A DNA stretch of 64,000 nt from Pseudogymnoascus destructans (lineage: Eukaryota; Ascomycota; Leotiomycetes; Thelebolales; Thelebolaceae). Each line of letters opens with the position of its first letter. Within the stretch, counting starts at the first letter, position 1. The notes under the pieces are model-generated. The model ran no database searches. It was not told where the DNA came from and was given only the letters and a program-made list of their open reading frames with translations. Below, piece after piece: positions 21,922 to 33,130 of this stretch. Location of the stretch: positions 62,001 to 126,000 of the forward strand of contig NW_020167545.1 of NCBI RefSeq assembly GCF_001641265.1, in the 5' to 3' direction. The position numbers and the translations under genes are program-made.

Positions 21922-22068
21922 TATAGGATATATATGTATTACTTGACTCTATCCAACCCTCTACCCTGTTATATTCGCTACTATCCGTACTTGCAATTGG
22001 AACGCTTCATCGGATAGGCCCATGTAACGCCTGCTGAAGAAGAGATATCATTGTAGTCTGGCCTTGCT

Positions 22069-22838
22069 TCAATTCAGCTTGGCCTTCCTGTAGTCTATAG
22101 AGTGAACACTCTCAGCGCGGTTCTCACTTTGCCTTTCTTCTGCAGAATCATCTAGTATATCCTCGTCGTCAGGATCATCAAAGCCAGAGCACCCTCGTGC
22201 TCTCTGGCCAATGGATCTATTACGATTTTGAGGATAAGTCTGCTGGTGCCTCCACTTTGTAGCAAGAGCAACAGATAACAAGTCTCGAGTATTAAGCGCT
22301 CGCTGCAACGAAGTGATAACAGTATTTGATGCCTCACTTCGCTGTGTTTCAATCCGCTTTTCCTCAGTAACAACCCCAATCCAGTTATCAGTTTGGACAG
22401 TCAATTCCGACTCGCTATCGGTTGTCCAGTCCCAAGCCCATCGAGGTATTTTCTTCTCTTGTCGATTTCCCGCTGTACTACTTGGTAGAGACTCTTGTGG
22501 TCTTTACCAGTCTGCCTTTCGAAATCAGCCTGTATATAAGACCAGAATGCAGTCTTCTTCCCTGGTCGAAATGCTTCAGCGTTTTGATTGCAAAGTCAGA
22601 GGAGGACCAGTACTTCGTCCTTAGTTACGGGCGTCATCTTTGCTTGAGAGCCTTGAGGTTCGCAACTCTCTATGCACTGCCGGCTTGAGACTTGTGATCC
22701 TCTAGGCCTTTCGGTATTGAATTGCGCCTCAACTGTAGGCTGAACAGGTAAAGGAGGACTACCCATATCATCGTCTTCGAAGACAGAGCGCTGCCGATGA
22801 TGGAAGTAAAGTTCGAGGCTGGTATGCCCGGAATTCAA
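22069..22838 (-). pseudogene. Myb/SANT-like protein relic
   Basis: Minus-strand pieces at 22838-22596 and 22404-22069, with an open but frameshifted link between, read TKDEVLVLL, a stop, LCNQNAEAFRPGKKTAFWSY, then a basic helix (YQVVQREIDKRRKYL), then VQTDNWIGVVTEEKRIETQR and an acidic tail. Trp/Phe spacing and charge resemble the Myb/SANT-like domains of small proteins that accompany some DNA transposons. Assignment is by pattern only. At least two stops break it. Confidence 0.35.
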
Positions 22839-22995
22839 TAGGTTTGGTATGCGATGCCATAGTTATCACTTGTATTGAATATAATACAATCATACATATG
22901 ACTCTATTACTAACTCTACAGCTACATGACGTCCCCTGAAGGTGATTACTAATAAATACTCTAACTACAACAGGATTATGACTCGCTGCAAGTCT

Positions 22996-23355
22996 TCAAC
23001 AGTAGATGGCTTTAGCAGCCAGGCCGTGTGACCGGTGCGACCGGAGTTCTTCAGCTATTTCCTTCAACAACCGATGCCCTGGAGAATAGCCGCTGATTGT
23101 TAGGTTTTTAATCCACTTTAGAAGTATCTGTTCTTGCGCGCCTGATAAATTCTGCTGTTTCTGGCGGGCTTGGGAGCATGTCAAACCTCCATTGACGCGT
23201 CGCGTCACTGAACTCTTCGGCAGCCCCAGCACTTTCTCAGCGTGATATGCACTCTTATACTTCTTAGATTGGACGTCTAATACTGCCTGGGCTATTAAAG
23301 TTTCACGCTCAGCAACACCCAGGCTTTTACAGCGAACCATTGTTGAGTTATTCAC
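22996..23355 (-). pseudogene. Fot family 5 transposase, N-terminal HTH fragment
   Basis: 119 codons from ATG 23355: psq-like helix-turn-helix with SSVTRRVNGG, then a CENP-B-like helix (ILLKWIKNLTISGYSPGHRL). The frame ends where the DDE domain should begin. The Fot end at 23361-23424 is the 5' terminus of the same element; its 3' part is missing here, while a 3' half of a family with the same ends lies at 33131-34354. Confidence 0.65.
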
Positions 23356-23360
23356 AGTTA

Positions 23361-23424
23361 TCAGAAGTCGGCGGGGTGAATTCCCCGCGTTACGCCATCC
23401 CCCGCGTTACGCCACGACTTACGT
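23361..23424 (-). repeat. Fot family 5 terminal repeat
   Basis: Inverted, it starts ACGTAAGTCGTGGCGTAACG and holds TGGCGTAACGCGG twice, 17 bp apart; TA follows at 23425-23426. Identical in its first 40 bp to the end at 33131. Confidence 0.85.
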
Positions 23425-23426
23425 TA

Positions 23427-24072
23427 TATAAGCTGTAATACAGCCCTTGAGAAACTGCGTATGTACCCGCAGCCTACGCAGCCTACAGAGCCTACAACGC
23501 CTACCCTACCACGGCCTATTACCCCTATTCCCTCCACTTTCCAGGGCGTAGAACAGGGCCTACAGCAGTGGAAGGAGCGGGTTCCGGAGGCCTTTAGTAG
23601 CCCCTCAAGGCAGAGCTACAGCAACTGGCTTACTGGGGCAGCCCAGGTTCTGGCTGCTGGCCAGCTCCAGGAACTCGACCTACGGGCTGTTCGGCAGCAG
23701 GTCAAGAACTCGAAGAAGCAGCGGTGGGGCCGGGACCAACTCCAGTGTGGAGGTGAGCTCCGGGCTTCTGAAGCCCACGAGCTTCAGGCCCAGAAGCTCG
23801 CTGCCGCAGAAGCTCGGAAACTGAGCCAGGCCCAAACCCGAGCCCAGAAGCAGCTCCGCCGGGCAGGAATCGAAGCCCGGAAACGGGAGCGCCTCCGGAA
23901 GAAGAGCATAGCTCAGCTCACTAAATCGGGCCTCCCAATTCCTCCGGAGTTGGAAGACCCTATTACTGACCCAGAAGCCAAATCTGAGAGCCAGTATGAG
24001 AGCGCAACTGAGGGTGGGAGTGGTCGTGGGAGTGAGAGTGAGCGTGAGAATGAAGAATTGATAATTTCGTAG
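23427..24072 (+). pseudogene. Fot-type transposase C-terminal fragment (family 7)
   Basis: The frame is open from the TA junction at 23425 through ATG 23461 to 24072. It gives a Thr/Pro-rich linker, then Arg/Gln-rich helices (QTRAQKQLRRAGIEARKRER) and an acidic Ser-rich end, the layout of the region after the DDE domain in Fot transposases, without a zinc knuckle. The element's own right end follows at about 24131-24195. The 5' part was lost where the family 5 end is joined. Confidence 0.5.
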
Positions 24073-24124
24073 AATTGAAATTTTAAGTACTTTTACATAT
24101 AAATTACTATGGTTGGGTACTTAC

Positions 24125-24195
24125 GGTCGCAATTTGAGAGGACGCACTTGCTTCCTCTCATAAGCGAGTGGACGCACTCGCTTCCCCCCACGGCG
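24125..24195 (-). repeat. Fot family 7 terminal repeat
   Basis: Inverted, it starts ACGTAACCGCCGTGGGGGGA; the 16-bp motif GGAAGCRAGTGCGTCC occurs twice but 30 bp apart, not 17. TA follows. Confidence 0.6.
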
Positions 24196-24197
24196 GT

Positions 24198-24711
24198 TAC
24201 GTTATATCAATTTCTATTTTATATGCGAGTACTACTAATATGATACAGGGTCTTTGATATCCTCGCACCGATGCAGGGGGAGCGGTCTCGGTGATGCCGG
24301 TGGTGCCGGTGGTGCCGGTGCCAAGCACCGATTCTCATTCCAACATCACAGTTAGGTTTCAGGCTGCGGCACCAAAGGGCCGCTGGTAACGTGACCTCAA
24401 CTCTAAACCCCGCCTAAGGCGCTTAGCCACCACCTGAATTAATTTAGTGCAAGGTACAAACCCTTTGTACTTTTTGTGCCTCGGCATATCCATCATTTTG
24501 TGGGGGATCTGGAAGAAAGAGACGCAGCTGACACAGCCGAGTGGATCTTCGACAAGGGGGGATTTCTTCAATAACCATTGTGATCCTGTACATTTAAGAC
24601 GACATATATTTGTGGATTTCTTCGTTTTTGCACTGCTGTGGTTCCTAGGCTTTACATCCCTACAATCAGACAAGAGTCGCATCGTCCCGAGCGACGAACA
24701 GACAAGACATC
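24198..24711. other. Intergenic stretch with GGTGCC microsatellite
   Basis: GGTGATGCCGGTGGTGCCGG-type repeats near 24290-24325. The rest is probably the 5' region of the nitronate monooxygenase gene; long frames here have no recognisable content. Confidence 0.4.
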
Positions 24712-25881
24712 ATGCCTTTCGATACCAAGCTCACTCGTGCCCTGGGCATTAGAGGTATGTTCCCCTCATCTGTGATCTCCTCTTTTCAATCCCCTCTTAA
24801 CAACCTCTCTCTAGTCCCCGTTGTCCAAGGTGGCATGCAATGGGTCGGTTACGCTGAGATGGCCGCCGCCGTCTCCAACGCCGGCGGTCTCGGCCTCCTC
24901 ACAGCCCTCACGCAACCCACCCCCGAAGACCTGCGCAAGGAGATCCGCCGCTGCAAAACCATGACCAAATACCCCTTCGGCGTGAATATCACCCTCCTCC
25001 CCGCCATGGTTCCCCCGGACTACGGCGCGTACGCCCAGGTCGTCATCGAAGAGGGCATCAGGATCGTCGAGACCGCCGGCAACAGCCCCGGCCCCGTCAT
25101 CAAGCAGCTCAAGGCCGTCGGCACCATCATCCTGCACAAGTGCACCACCATCCGCCACGCCGAGAGCGCCGTCAAGCTCGGCGTCGACTTCCTCTCCATC
25201 GACGGCTTCGAGTGCGCCGGCCACGTCGGCGAGAGCGATCTCACGAACTTCATCCTCCTGAGCCGCGCGCGCCAGACCCTCACGGTCCCGTTCATCGCCT
25301 CTGGTGGGTTCGCTGACGGCCACGGCTTGGCTGCGGCGCTCAGCTTGGGCGCTGAGGGTATTAACATGGGTACCCGCTTCATGAGCACCGTCGAGGCTCC
25401 CATCCACAACAACGTCAAGGAGCAGATCTGCAAGGCGTCCGAGCACGACACCCAGCTTGTGCTGCGCAGATGGAAGAACACCAGCAGACTGTACAAGAAC
25501 AAGGCGGCTGTTGAGGCGTTCAAGATCGAGTCGACCAGCACGACGGGCAAGTTCGAGGAGGTCGCGCCGTGGGTGTCGGGTAAGAGGGGAAGACAGGTGT
25601 TTATCAACGGTGATGTTGATTTCGGAGTAAGTCTCGCCAGTCTGCTCGCATTCCGGATCCTCCTGTCCTTACGGATGGGATTAAACCAGCTTTTGAAGAC
25701 TGGGTTGTGAAGAAGAGTGCATGTGCTGACTACGGTGCTTTAGGTGTGGACTGCCGGACAGGTCATTGGTCTTATTCACGATATCCCTACGTGCGAGGTT
25801 CTGTTGAGGAGGATTGAGAAGGAGGCCGAGGAGACGATCAACAGGGCATCGTCGCTGATTGTTGCCAGCCCCAAGTTGTAG
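24712..25881 (+). CDS. Nitronate monooxygenase (2-nitropropane dioxygenase family)
   Basis: An FMN enzyme that oxidises alkyl nitronates such as propionate 3-nitronate, with a TIM-barrel fold. Exons 24712-24754, 24815-25626 and 25744-25881; introns of 60 and 117 bp with GTATGT..CTAG and GTAAGT..TTTAG signals restore LGIRVPVVQGGMQWVG and DVDFGVWTAGQV. This gives 330 residues, normal for the fungal family. Visible: N-terminal GGMQWVGYAEMAAAVSNAGG, catalytic-His region DGFECAGHVGE, FMN phosphate-binding ASGGFADGHGLAAALSLGA and MGTRF. GC-rich codons mark it as host sequence against the AT-rich repeats. No defect seen. Confidence 0.93.
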
Positions 25882-26062
25882 AGGGTTTGTCTGTAGCGAT
25901 GGGTGTTGTATGATGGATATGATATATTTACAGCCGATATAGAAGAGCTGTACAGCCTATTTCTTGTGTATTGTTCATTGTGAAGTTCTCGTGGCCTCTG
26001 AGGTGAGGCCGAGAAACCTACTCCTGCATAGCAAACAGAGTATTGATCCTCTATATAGACTA

Positions 26063-26733
26063 CAGTCCACTCTCGCCAAGACGATGTCGGATTAGTCAAG
26101 AACATCGCTAAGTCGATATTTTTTTCAGCACCAAATTGATTTTCGCACTCAATTCTCGATATTCGCGATATTGACCTTCTGACCTTTAATTATCGACTTA
26201 TCCAACTCTATTATGCCTCGAAAACACACGATTACACTCGAACAGCGCCGTGCCCTTCGACATTAGGCACACAAACAGCACCCGAAACCCTCCTAGAAAG
26301 CCTGCATCAACTGGTTTCTTCACGAATTCAATCATAGGCTCAGTCAATCGACAATATCAGATAGCCTTAGTAACCGCTTTAAACATCTCGACAACTCGAC
26401 AACAACTAGACAACGAAATCGAACTGGCCAATGGCCTCAACTTGAACAAATTCTCTACGACTTTTAGCGACGAATTGATAGCCGCGGTGGCTTTGTGTCA
26501 GGATGCTCTCCAAGCCAATCACCTCAGGGCATTAGAGCGTTTAGAGGGCGAAATTGAGGCAATTCAGCTTAATTCCTTGGTTTAGGAGACATTAGATAGG
26601 TGGATTACATAATACTTGGCATTTCAATATAACGATATTTTCACTTTAACGATATTTACACGTGTCACCAATTGTATCGACTTAAGATATTTACACGTGT
26701 CACCAATTGTATCGACTTAACGGGAGTTGACTG
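26063..26733 (+). mobile_element. Pogo-type deletion derivative (671 bp)
   Basis: Left CAGTCCACTCTCGCCAAGAC, right, inverted, CAGTCAACTCCCGTTAAGTC (about 17 of 22 positions agree), TA at 26061-26062 and 26734-26735. It codes only for broken ends of a pogo transposase: MPRKHTITLEQRRALRH near 26214, a GQWPQLEQILYDFQRRIDSRGG-like stretch in another frame, and the C-terminal helix up to TAG 26585. The DDE domain is absent. A 36-bp segment (GATATTTACACGTGTCACCA) is duplicated in tandem at 26649-26720. Confidence 0.75.
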
Positions 26734-26735
26734 TA

Positions 26736-27668
26736 TGGGCTTTTCGAACGTTCAGACCTGACCCCTTATCTAGTTGCTGTAACTGCCACCCACCAACCAC
26801 GTTCTGTCATAGTCCCAGCCACCAGACAGACGTGTAAAGTGCAAACCGCGTTTTGATACCGCGTTCTGAATAATCCTCCTCCAAAGTCGCGCCCTCACCG
26901 CCGCCTCATCGCGATCATCGCGCCCTCATCGGTGTTTCAAGTCATCCCTCGCCCATCGCGACTGATTGGCCCAGCCCTGCCCACCCGTTGCCAAAACTGG
27001 CCGCATCGCCAACGACCGTTCGCAGCCAGGAAAATACAGGCAATTGGGTGTCCCAGCCCCGCGAATTTGTTAGTTGGGCACTGTGAGTAGACGACTGGCC
27101 AGGCATCGTCGTCGTGGGGAGAATTGTGAGGTGTCGCAAAGGTATGGGCTTGGGGTAGAAGAATTGTAAAAGGGAGTGGCTGGGCTTTTGTGATACTCGA
27201 GTACAGGTACAGTTCTGCATGCTCCGTACAGTTGTGCCTCTTATCTACAACCTCACTTTCAACCCTTCAGTTCACTTACTACTTCTGTCTTTCTTCTTTC
27301 TACCTCTTATCTACCTTCTTCAATCTATTTGCTGTGGGCGAAATTATATTCATTCTGTCGCTCTCTATTTTCAAGGAACTTCACAACTCTCGCAGAGAGC
27401 TTGTTGTGTTACTACGACAACCTCCCCGACAACCTCCCCGAGTCACCTCGCCCACCATCGCAGTGACTGAGAAACACCAGGGCGCAGAACTCCTCTGCGA
27501 TGCTCTTTACGATAAACAACGACATCAAATTCTCCCTCATCGCAATCGATATTCCTCCCAGCACCGTCATCTGCCTCTCCGCCGTCCTCGCCGGCTACTA
27601 CTACCTCCTCCACATCCGCGCCCACCCCGGCCCCCTCCCACAAATCCCCCCCGTCGACCACGACGACC
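26736..27668. other. Promoter and leader of the following gene
   Basis: No recognisable gene. CT-rich stretches (27240-27320) typical of fungal promoters precede the GC-rich coding sequence. Longer frames on both strands are Pro/Arg-rich shadows. Confidence 0.45.
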
Positions 27669-29557
27669 ATGACCACCATCTCCGAGCTCGGCGACCTCTT
27701 CGACGACCATCCCTCGTTGGACGCCTCTCTGGCCGACTTCGAACCCGGAAGCAGCGAGCCTGCTCACAGCCCGCGCTTCCCGCCCCTCCCAATCACCCGC
27801 AACAACAACTACAACCACCTCTTCCCTTCGCAGCATTCTGGTTTCCGCGAGCCCTCAGACTCGGAGGACGATCCGATCCGCCCGGACTCGTCGGGGGGTT
27901 ACAGCCCGCCCGCGTGGCGCCGCAACGGGGGCGCAAGAAGCTCAGGCTTTTGGAATAGACGCGATAATATCCTTAATCGCGCCGGCGGCGTGAGTAGGGA
28001 GGTTACGCCTGAGACGTGGGAGAGCGCTGAGGAGGGAGATGCGACGCTCGCGGCTGCGGCGCGGGTGCGTCTGCCCACTGGGAGCATTAGTCCTGAGAAG
28101 AGGCGGAGTCCGAGTCCAGATCCGTTTATGAGTGGGGGGGATTTTGGGGGCTCGTTCGGTGGCGTGAAGAAAGAGGAGGGTAGTAAGGTGGTTCCGCTGG
28201 TGACTATACCCGAGAATCCTAATAATTGTAAGTTTATCATTGCCTGCACGGAAGTGCTGGTCGAGGTCCCGTTGTCTGAGTTGGTCTAACTGTTTTAGAT
28301 ATCCGATTTGCCGTGCGCGCAGAGGTACAGCACCGGACGGAGCCGTTTGAGAACGTGCTGGCGGTAGCGACACGTAAATTCGACAGCGTGACCAAATCCT
28401 GGACCTCACTCATCACCACCATCCTCGTGGCATTCCTCTCCCTGCTTGCCGTGAAATCGATATTCACCCCCGCCGCTCCCCTCCCCGTCCCCGACCTCGT
28501 CAAAGTCGCCAGTCTCGCCAAGGCCTTCGAGCCCCTAATCTTCTACTCAGAGCATGGCATCCAGCAAATCGCCGACCTGCAGGCCACCAGCGTCGCTGTA
28601 TGGGACCTCGGCGAGTCCGTTCGCTCTGCCAACATGACCTCCGCGCCCATCATCGTCCGCGAGCTCGACGGCCTGAGCGACTCCCTCAAAACTCTCGCCA
28701 TCGAACTCACCCGCTTCTTCGCTAATGTAGATGGCGACGTTGATGGCATCCTCATAGTCATGGACTGGGCCAAGCGCGAACTCGCCGCCCTCCCTGCCGC
28801 CCCACCATCCCCCCTCTCCGCGCTCGCTACAAACACACACGCCCTTCTCTCTCGACTCCACGTCCTTGAGTCATCCCCAGGTAACCCGACAGCTCTGGGC
28901 CATGCGGCGCTCGCGCTCTTCGGCCCGACGCCGCCCCAACGCACGGCAGCGGCGCTGGGGCGTGCGTTCCGTGAGTTCGTGGGCGTGCTGGAGGAAGCGA
29001 TCCAGGCGGAGCTTGAGCACGCCGCAGCGCTATTCGCACTCTTCGAGGCTGTGGATCGGCGATTCCTCAATGTTGCGCGCGCGGTGGCGCGAGAGAGCGA
29101 TGAGCAGGAGCGTGGGGAGAGCGAGATGCTAGCGAGTTTATGGACGAGAGTCTTAGGGGGCAATGCAGCGGGGTTGCGCAAGTTTGAGATGAATAGGCGA
29201 TTACTGGGGAGTGTGAGGGAGAGGACGGTCCGGAATAAGAGGGTGCTTGTGGATCATAATGGGAAGCTATTAGCACTGAGGGCGAATCTGGAGATGTTGA
29301 GGATGAGGCTTGTTAGTCCGCTTGTGAGGGCGGGAGAGGGGAGTAGGATTGGGGTGGAGGAGCAGATTAGGGGGTTGGAGGGGACGTATGAGTATTTGAG
29401 GGGGGTGAGGGAGAAGCAGAAGGGGCGGTTGATGGAGGTGCTTTATGGGTCTGGTAAGGGGAGGTCGAGGATTGTGGCGGATGAGGAGGGGAGGGAGATT
29501 GAGGGGGGTGGGAGAGGAGGTAGGTTTGGTGGGTGCCGTTGGATTTGGGTTTGTTGA
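27669..29557 (+). CDS. Conserved-looking 605-residue single-helix membrane protein
   Basis: I do not recognise the family. Exons 27669-28227 and 28299-29557 join over a 71-bp intron (GTAAGT..CTAAC..TTTTAG), restoring NNYIRFAVRAEVQ. Residues 1-185 are polar and Ser/Pro/acidic (ISELGDLFDDHPSLDASLAD), likely disordered and cytosolic. A hydrophobic helix follows at about residues 225-245 (SLITTILVAFLSLLAVKSIF). The remaining about 350 residues are helical with heptad-like Leu/Ala patterns (LRANLEMLRMRLVSPLVRAG). This suggests a type II or tail-out organelle or nuclear membrane protein with a coiled-coil domain. The Gly-rich end may hide a further 3' intron (donor GTAGGT at 29520). Confidence 0.7.
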
Positions 29558-30916
29558 TGGCGCTTTAATAGGATAAGGGGGGGGAGTGGCATGGAGCTTT
29601 GTTTATGTTTATGGAGTACGGCGGATGGCAGAGTGTGGGGGTATATTATGGCTGTACATGTGATGAAGTGCTGGCGGAGTACATAGAAGGAAGCTGTATT
29701 GGCTACTGGGGATAGATGATACTTGAATCCAAACTCAACATGAATATCCCAACCATGACCCATGACTGAAGATCTCCCTCCCAACAACAACGATCTTTGT
29801 GCATGCGAGCTAAACGTACCACGCGTTAGGTTCTGACTTTAGTACTATCAATCAACTAGCTGCTACCGAAGCCTCTAGGAGGGAAGACGCGATGAAGGAA
29901 GGCACGATGAAGGAAGGCACGATGAGAAAAGTGTCAAAGACGGAAGGAGCGAAGGGCGAAAGGGCAAACAATACCAATTATGAAGATTCGTCTGCCGCAG
30001 CAACATCTTCCCCCTACATATCGGGGTCCGCATCAACCCTGGCTTCAGCGGCTGGTGTGACTATCGTCTTGCGATGTGAGCGTCGTCGGGGCGGGCCCGG
30101 GCGTCATTTTAGTCAGGACTGAAGCTGGCATGGCTTTCAACACTTGTCATGTGGGAGTCATCAGGGTTCACTCCAACATCCTCCCTTGTGGCGTGGGAGT
30201 CGTCAGGGATCACTCCAGTCTGGAACTTCCTTGTGCATGGGTATTATCAGGTTGGGCCTCGACGCCGGCGCCCTCCAAACCAGCTGGAGCAGCTAGAGAA
30301 ACGCCAGCAAAGAGGAGTAAGGAACGGGAGTGAACTTCATAATGGATTTCGGGTATGTGATACTGGGTGACTTGAGTGGGAGCATACGGGTTGAGAGTGA
30401 GCCAGGCATATTTATATAGCTTCTCAGCGGTGATTTTTTTTAAGACCGGCCGATATGATGACCCGAGTAAATCCGAGTTGGAGATTTGTGGATTTCTCGG
30501 CGCTGACTTAATATTCTGCCATGTCAAGCCTGCTCCGCCTCGGTTGGGCAGACCAATGCCGCTGTCAGCATCGGGGAGGACACTCCGATTCCATCTTGGC
30601 CATTCCGTTGAACGTCCTGTTAGCCTCACCGAGTGGCTATCTGCCTAGGAGCCCCATGATTGGAGGCTGGAGGCTGAGTGCTACTCAGACAACGACGCGG
30701 CCTCAGCCATGTTTACATTGGCATAATTCACCGACTTTACTATTTTTGAGACATCGCCGGGGATATCTTTTCCCTTCCAAGACGCTTTATGCGAGTACGT
30801 TGAGCTCTGAATCCACGCTAGTCGTAACGAAATATGAATATTTTGGAAGTCCCAGGGTAAATATGTAGGTCGTTCATCTCTCTTTACCTATTCTTGTCGT
30901 CATTGAATTCTTAACC
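29558..30916. other. Intergenic stretch, imperfect 50-bp direct repeat
   Basis: GTGGGAGTCATCAGGGTTCA near 30150 and GTGGGAGTCGTCAGGGATCA near 30195 form an imperfect tandem pair. GGAAGGCACGATGA is repeated at 29895-29925. No gene supported. Confidence 0.4.
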
Positions 30917-32797
30917 ATGGCACCCAAAAGACCCGCGATGTTGGTATACTTTCTCCAGTTGCTTGCTTTATCATCCTCTCACCCCAATCCAAAGGTCTAC
31001 AAAGCGCAGCCTGGGACAAAATTCTGGCCGTCGGAGGCAAAATGGGAGAGCCTTGATAAGTCTCTTTCGGGGCAGCTCATTAAAACCATCCCACCCGGTG
31101 CGGTCTGCCACCCGTCGAAGCCTTCGTATGACGCCGCCGCTTGCCCGGCCGTGCAGGAAGGATGGAAACCCGCGAAGTGGTAGACTGAGAATCCCGTTTC
31201 GGTCATATTGGATAGCTCTGCGAATGACACTTGTCTTCCGGATCCGAAGTACCCTTGTAGCGGAGAGGGATATCCGATTTACGTGGTTAATGCTAGGACG
31301 GCGGAAGGGAGTCAATTTTGCAAGGCAAAACAATGTCAGATTGGTTGTCAAAGGGACGGGTCATGATTATATGGGGAGGTAAGTTGTATGATACCTGCTT
31401 GAAGTTGACGCATGGCTTACTTGAGAAGGTCTGCTGCACCTAACTCTCTTTCAATCTAGACCCACAACATCAAAGGCCTGGAGTTTTTCGACGTCAACAA
31501 ATTCACACCGAAGCGCTGCAAGATTCCTATCCACAAGCATGTTATTACTGTAGGGGCTGGGACGCAAATGCTAGAAATTGACAAGAAAGTTTCTCTCCGA
31601 AACCTTACCGTTGTAGGCGGTGGCTCTGGATCAGTTGGAATGGGGGGATACCTCACACGGGGTGGCCATAGTGCTATTAGTCTCACGTTTGGACTTGCTG
31701 CCGATCAAGTTGTGGAGATGGAAGTTGTAACTGCAAGCGGAAATATAGTAACTGCGAATGCATGCCAGAATGTGGATCTGTTCTGGGCTATGCGCGGAGT
31801 AAGTTCCTCCATTCGATTCGACAATGAAGGATCTCTACTAAATAATCACAGGGTGGTGGCTCAACATTCGGCGTCATGATCTTAGCAACAGTCAAAGCTT
31901 ACCCCTCCTTCAAGTTTACTACCGTCTCGGTCATGTTCGGCGCCCCAGCCTCCTCTAGCGATGCCTACTACGACGCTCTTACCACCGTCTTCGAGGAATA
32001 ACCAGGCCTCGGTGACTTTGGTATCTCAGCCTACTACTTTGGAGCAGCGAACGTGAGCGCTGCCGATTACGGCGTTCCAGTTCCAGGAATGATCAACGGC
32101 TTCATTGGCAGCTTTTTGCTACCGCTAATAGACGCTTCCAACACAAGCGACAGCCTTCTAACGGCTGTCAACGCAATATTAGCCAAGGCCATCAAGGGTT
32201 CTGAAGACAAATTCCTGACTTCGGTGAAGGAGACTACGTTTGATGATTTCTGGTCCTGGTATAAAGATCGTAACGGGCCGTTGAACGCGGGTTTCGATGG
32301 TATCCTTGGCTCGCTGTTGCTGGATCGGAAGTCGTTGACGGGAAACCGAACTGCGCTCAAGGAAGCGCTAATTGTGGCTCCTGGAAAGGGGACCTTGTAT
32401 GTGCACACTGGTTCGTATTCACCCGCATGAAAAAGCACGCGGTAACTGACAATATCTACAGTTGTGTCATTGTGGGATCCCTTGGATGCTGGGGAGGGAG
32501 AAGCAGCTGGATCTGAACACCAATGTGTACACCGAGTCGTTGAGAAAGATTGGCCCTGACACAGGGGCGTACATTAATGAGGTAGGTGCCCTCTGCGGGA
32601 CATGCTGTTTTGTTACGAGCTAATTTTTATGGGCTGATGTGTATGAACTGAACCCCCAGAGGACGTTCTGGGGCGCCAATTATTCACGACTCTGGTTGAT
32701 CAAGAAGATGCTTGACCCGCTAGATGTCTTTTGGTGCTCGCCATGCGTGGGGAATGAGGGATGGGAGGTGATTGATGATGCTCTTTGTAGAAAGTGA
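30917..32797 (+). pseudogene. FAD-linked oxidase (berberine-bridge type), dead
   Basis: Secreted flavoprotein oxidases of this class bind FAD covalently and oxidise sugars or secondary metabolites. The hydrophobic start (LVYFLQLLALSSS) is a signal peptide. CSGEGYPIYVVNA, VRLVVKGTGHDYMGR, LTVVGGGSGSVGMGGYLTRG, LFWAMRG and, after an intron at about 31801-31851, a further FAD-domain part lead to RTFWGANYSRLWLIKKMLDP and a C-terminal block WEVIDDALCRK ending at 32797. Breaks: TAG at 31181-31183, a frameshift near 31312, TAG near 31459 where the family has Trp (IWTHNIKG), and TAA near 31999 after FEE. The last two fit C-to-T changes at CpA. Introns keep good splice signals, so inactivation looks recent. 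Confidence 0.82.
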
Positions 32798-32865
32798 TAG
32801 CTTGGATGGAATGGAATTAGAGTTGAGGAGAAGGGGCTGGGAATGAGTTGAAATGTAAACTGATA

Positions 32866-33130
32866 ACGTATTTCACAGGCAAGCTGGTCACCCGAGCAAG
32901 CTGGTGACCAAAACACCAAAACGCATGAACTTGACAAAAGTCAACATGCCACAACCAACACAAGCCCAATCCTCTAATCAAAAGGGTAGAATTATTCTCG
33001 CTATTAAAGCACTCAAAGAAGGCAATATTAAGAGTATTCGAGCTGCCGCAATGTCGTACGATGTCCCATTTGAGTCGCTACGTACGCGACTTATCAGTGT
33101 TACTTCTCGACGTGGCTCTACTCCTAACTA
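32866..33130 (+). pseudogene. Fot family 4 element, 5' fragment
   Basis: Starts ACGTATTTCACAGGCAAGCT after TA (32864-32865), with GCAAGCTGGT twice, 17 bp apart. The frame 32904-33131 encodes the psq-like N-terminus (GRIILAIKALKEGNIKSIRA..TSRRG). It is cut at a TA where the family 5 element begins at 33131. Confidence 0.75.

Noticed and set aside
24811..25607. Long minus-strand frames opposite the nitronate monooxygenase
   Set aside because: Shadows of a GC-rich coding sequence; the plus strand has the family motifs and correct introns.
27443..29181. Several Arg/Pro-rich frames on both strands around the 605-residue gene
   Set aside because: Composition-driven shadows of the GC-rich exons, with no motif and no splice support.
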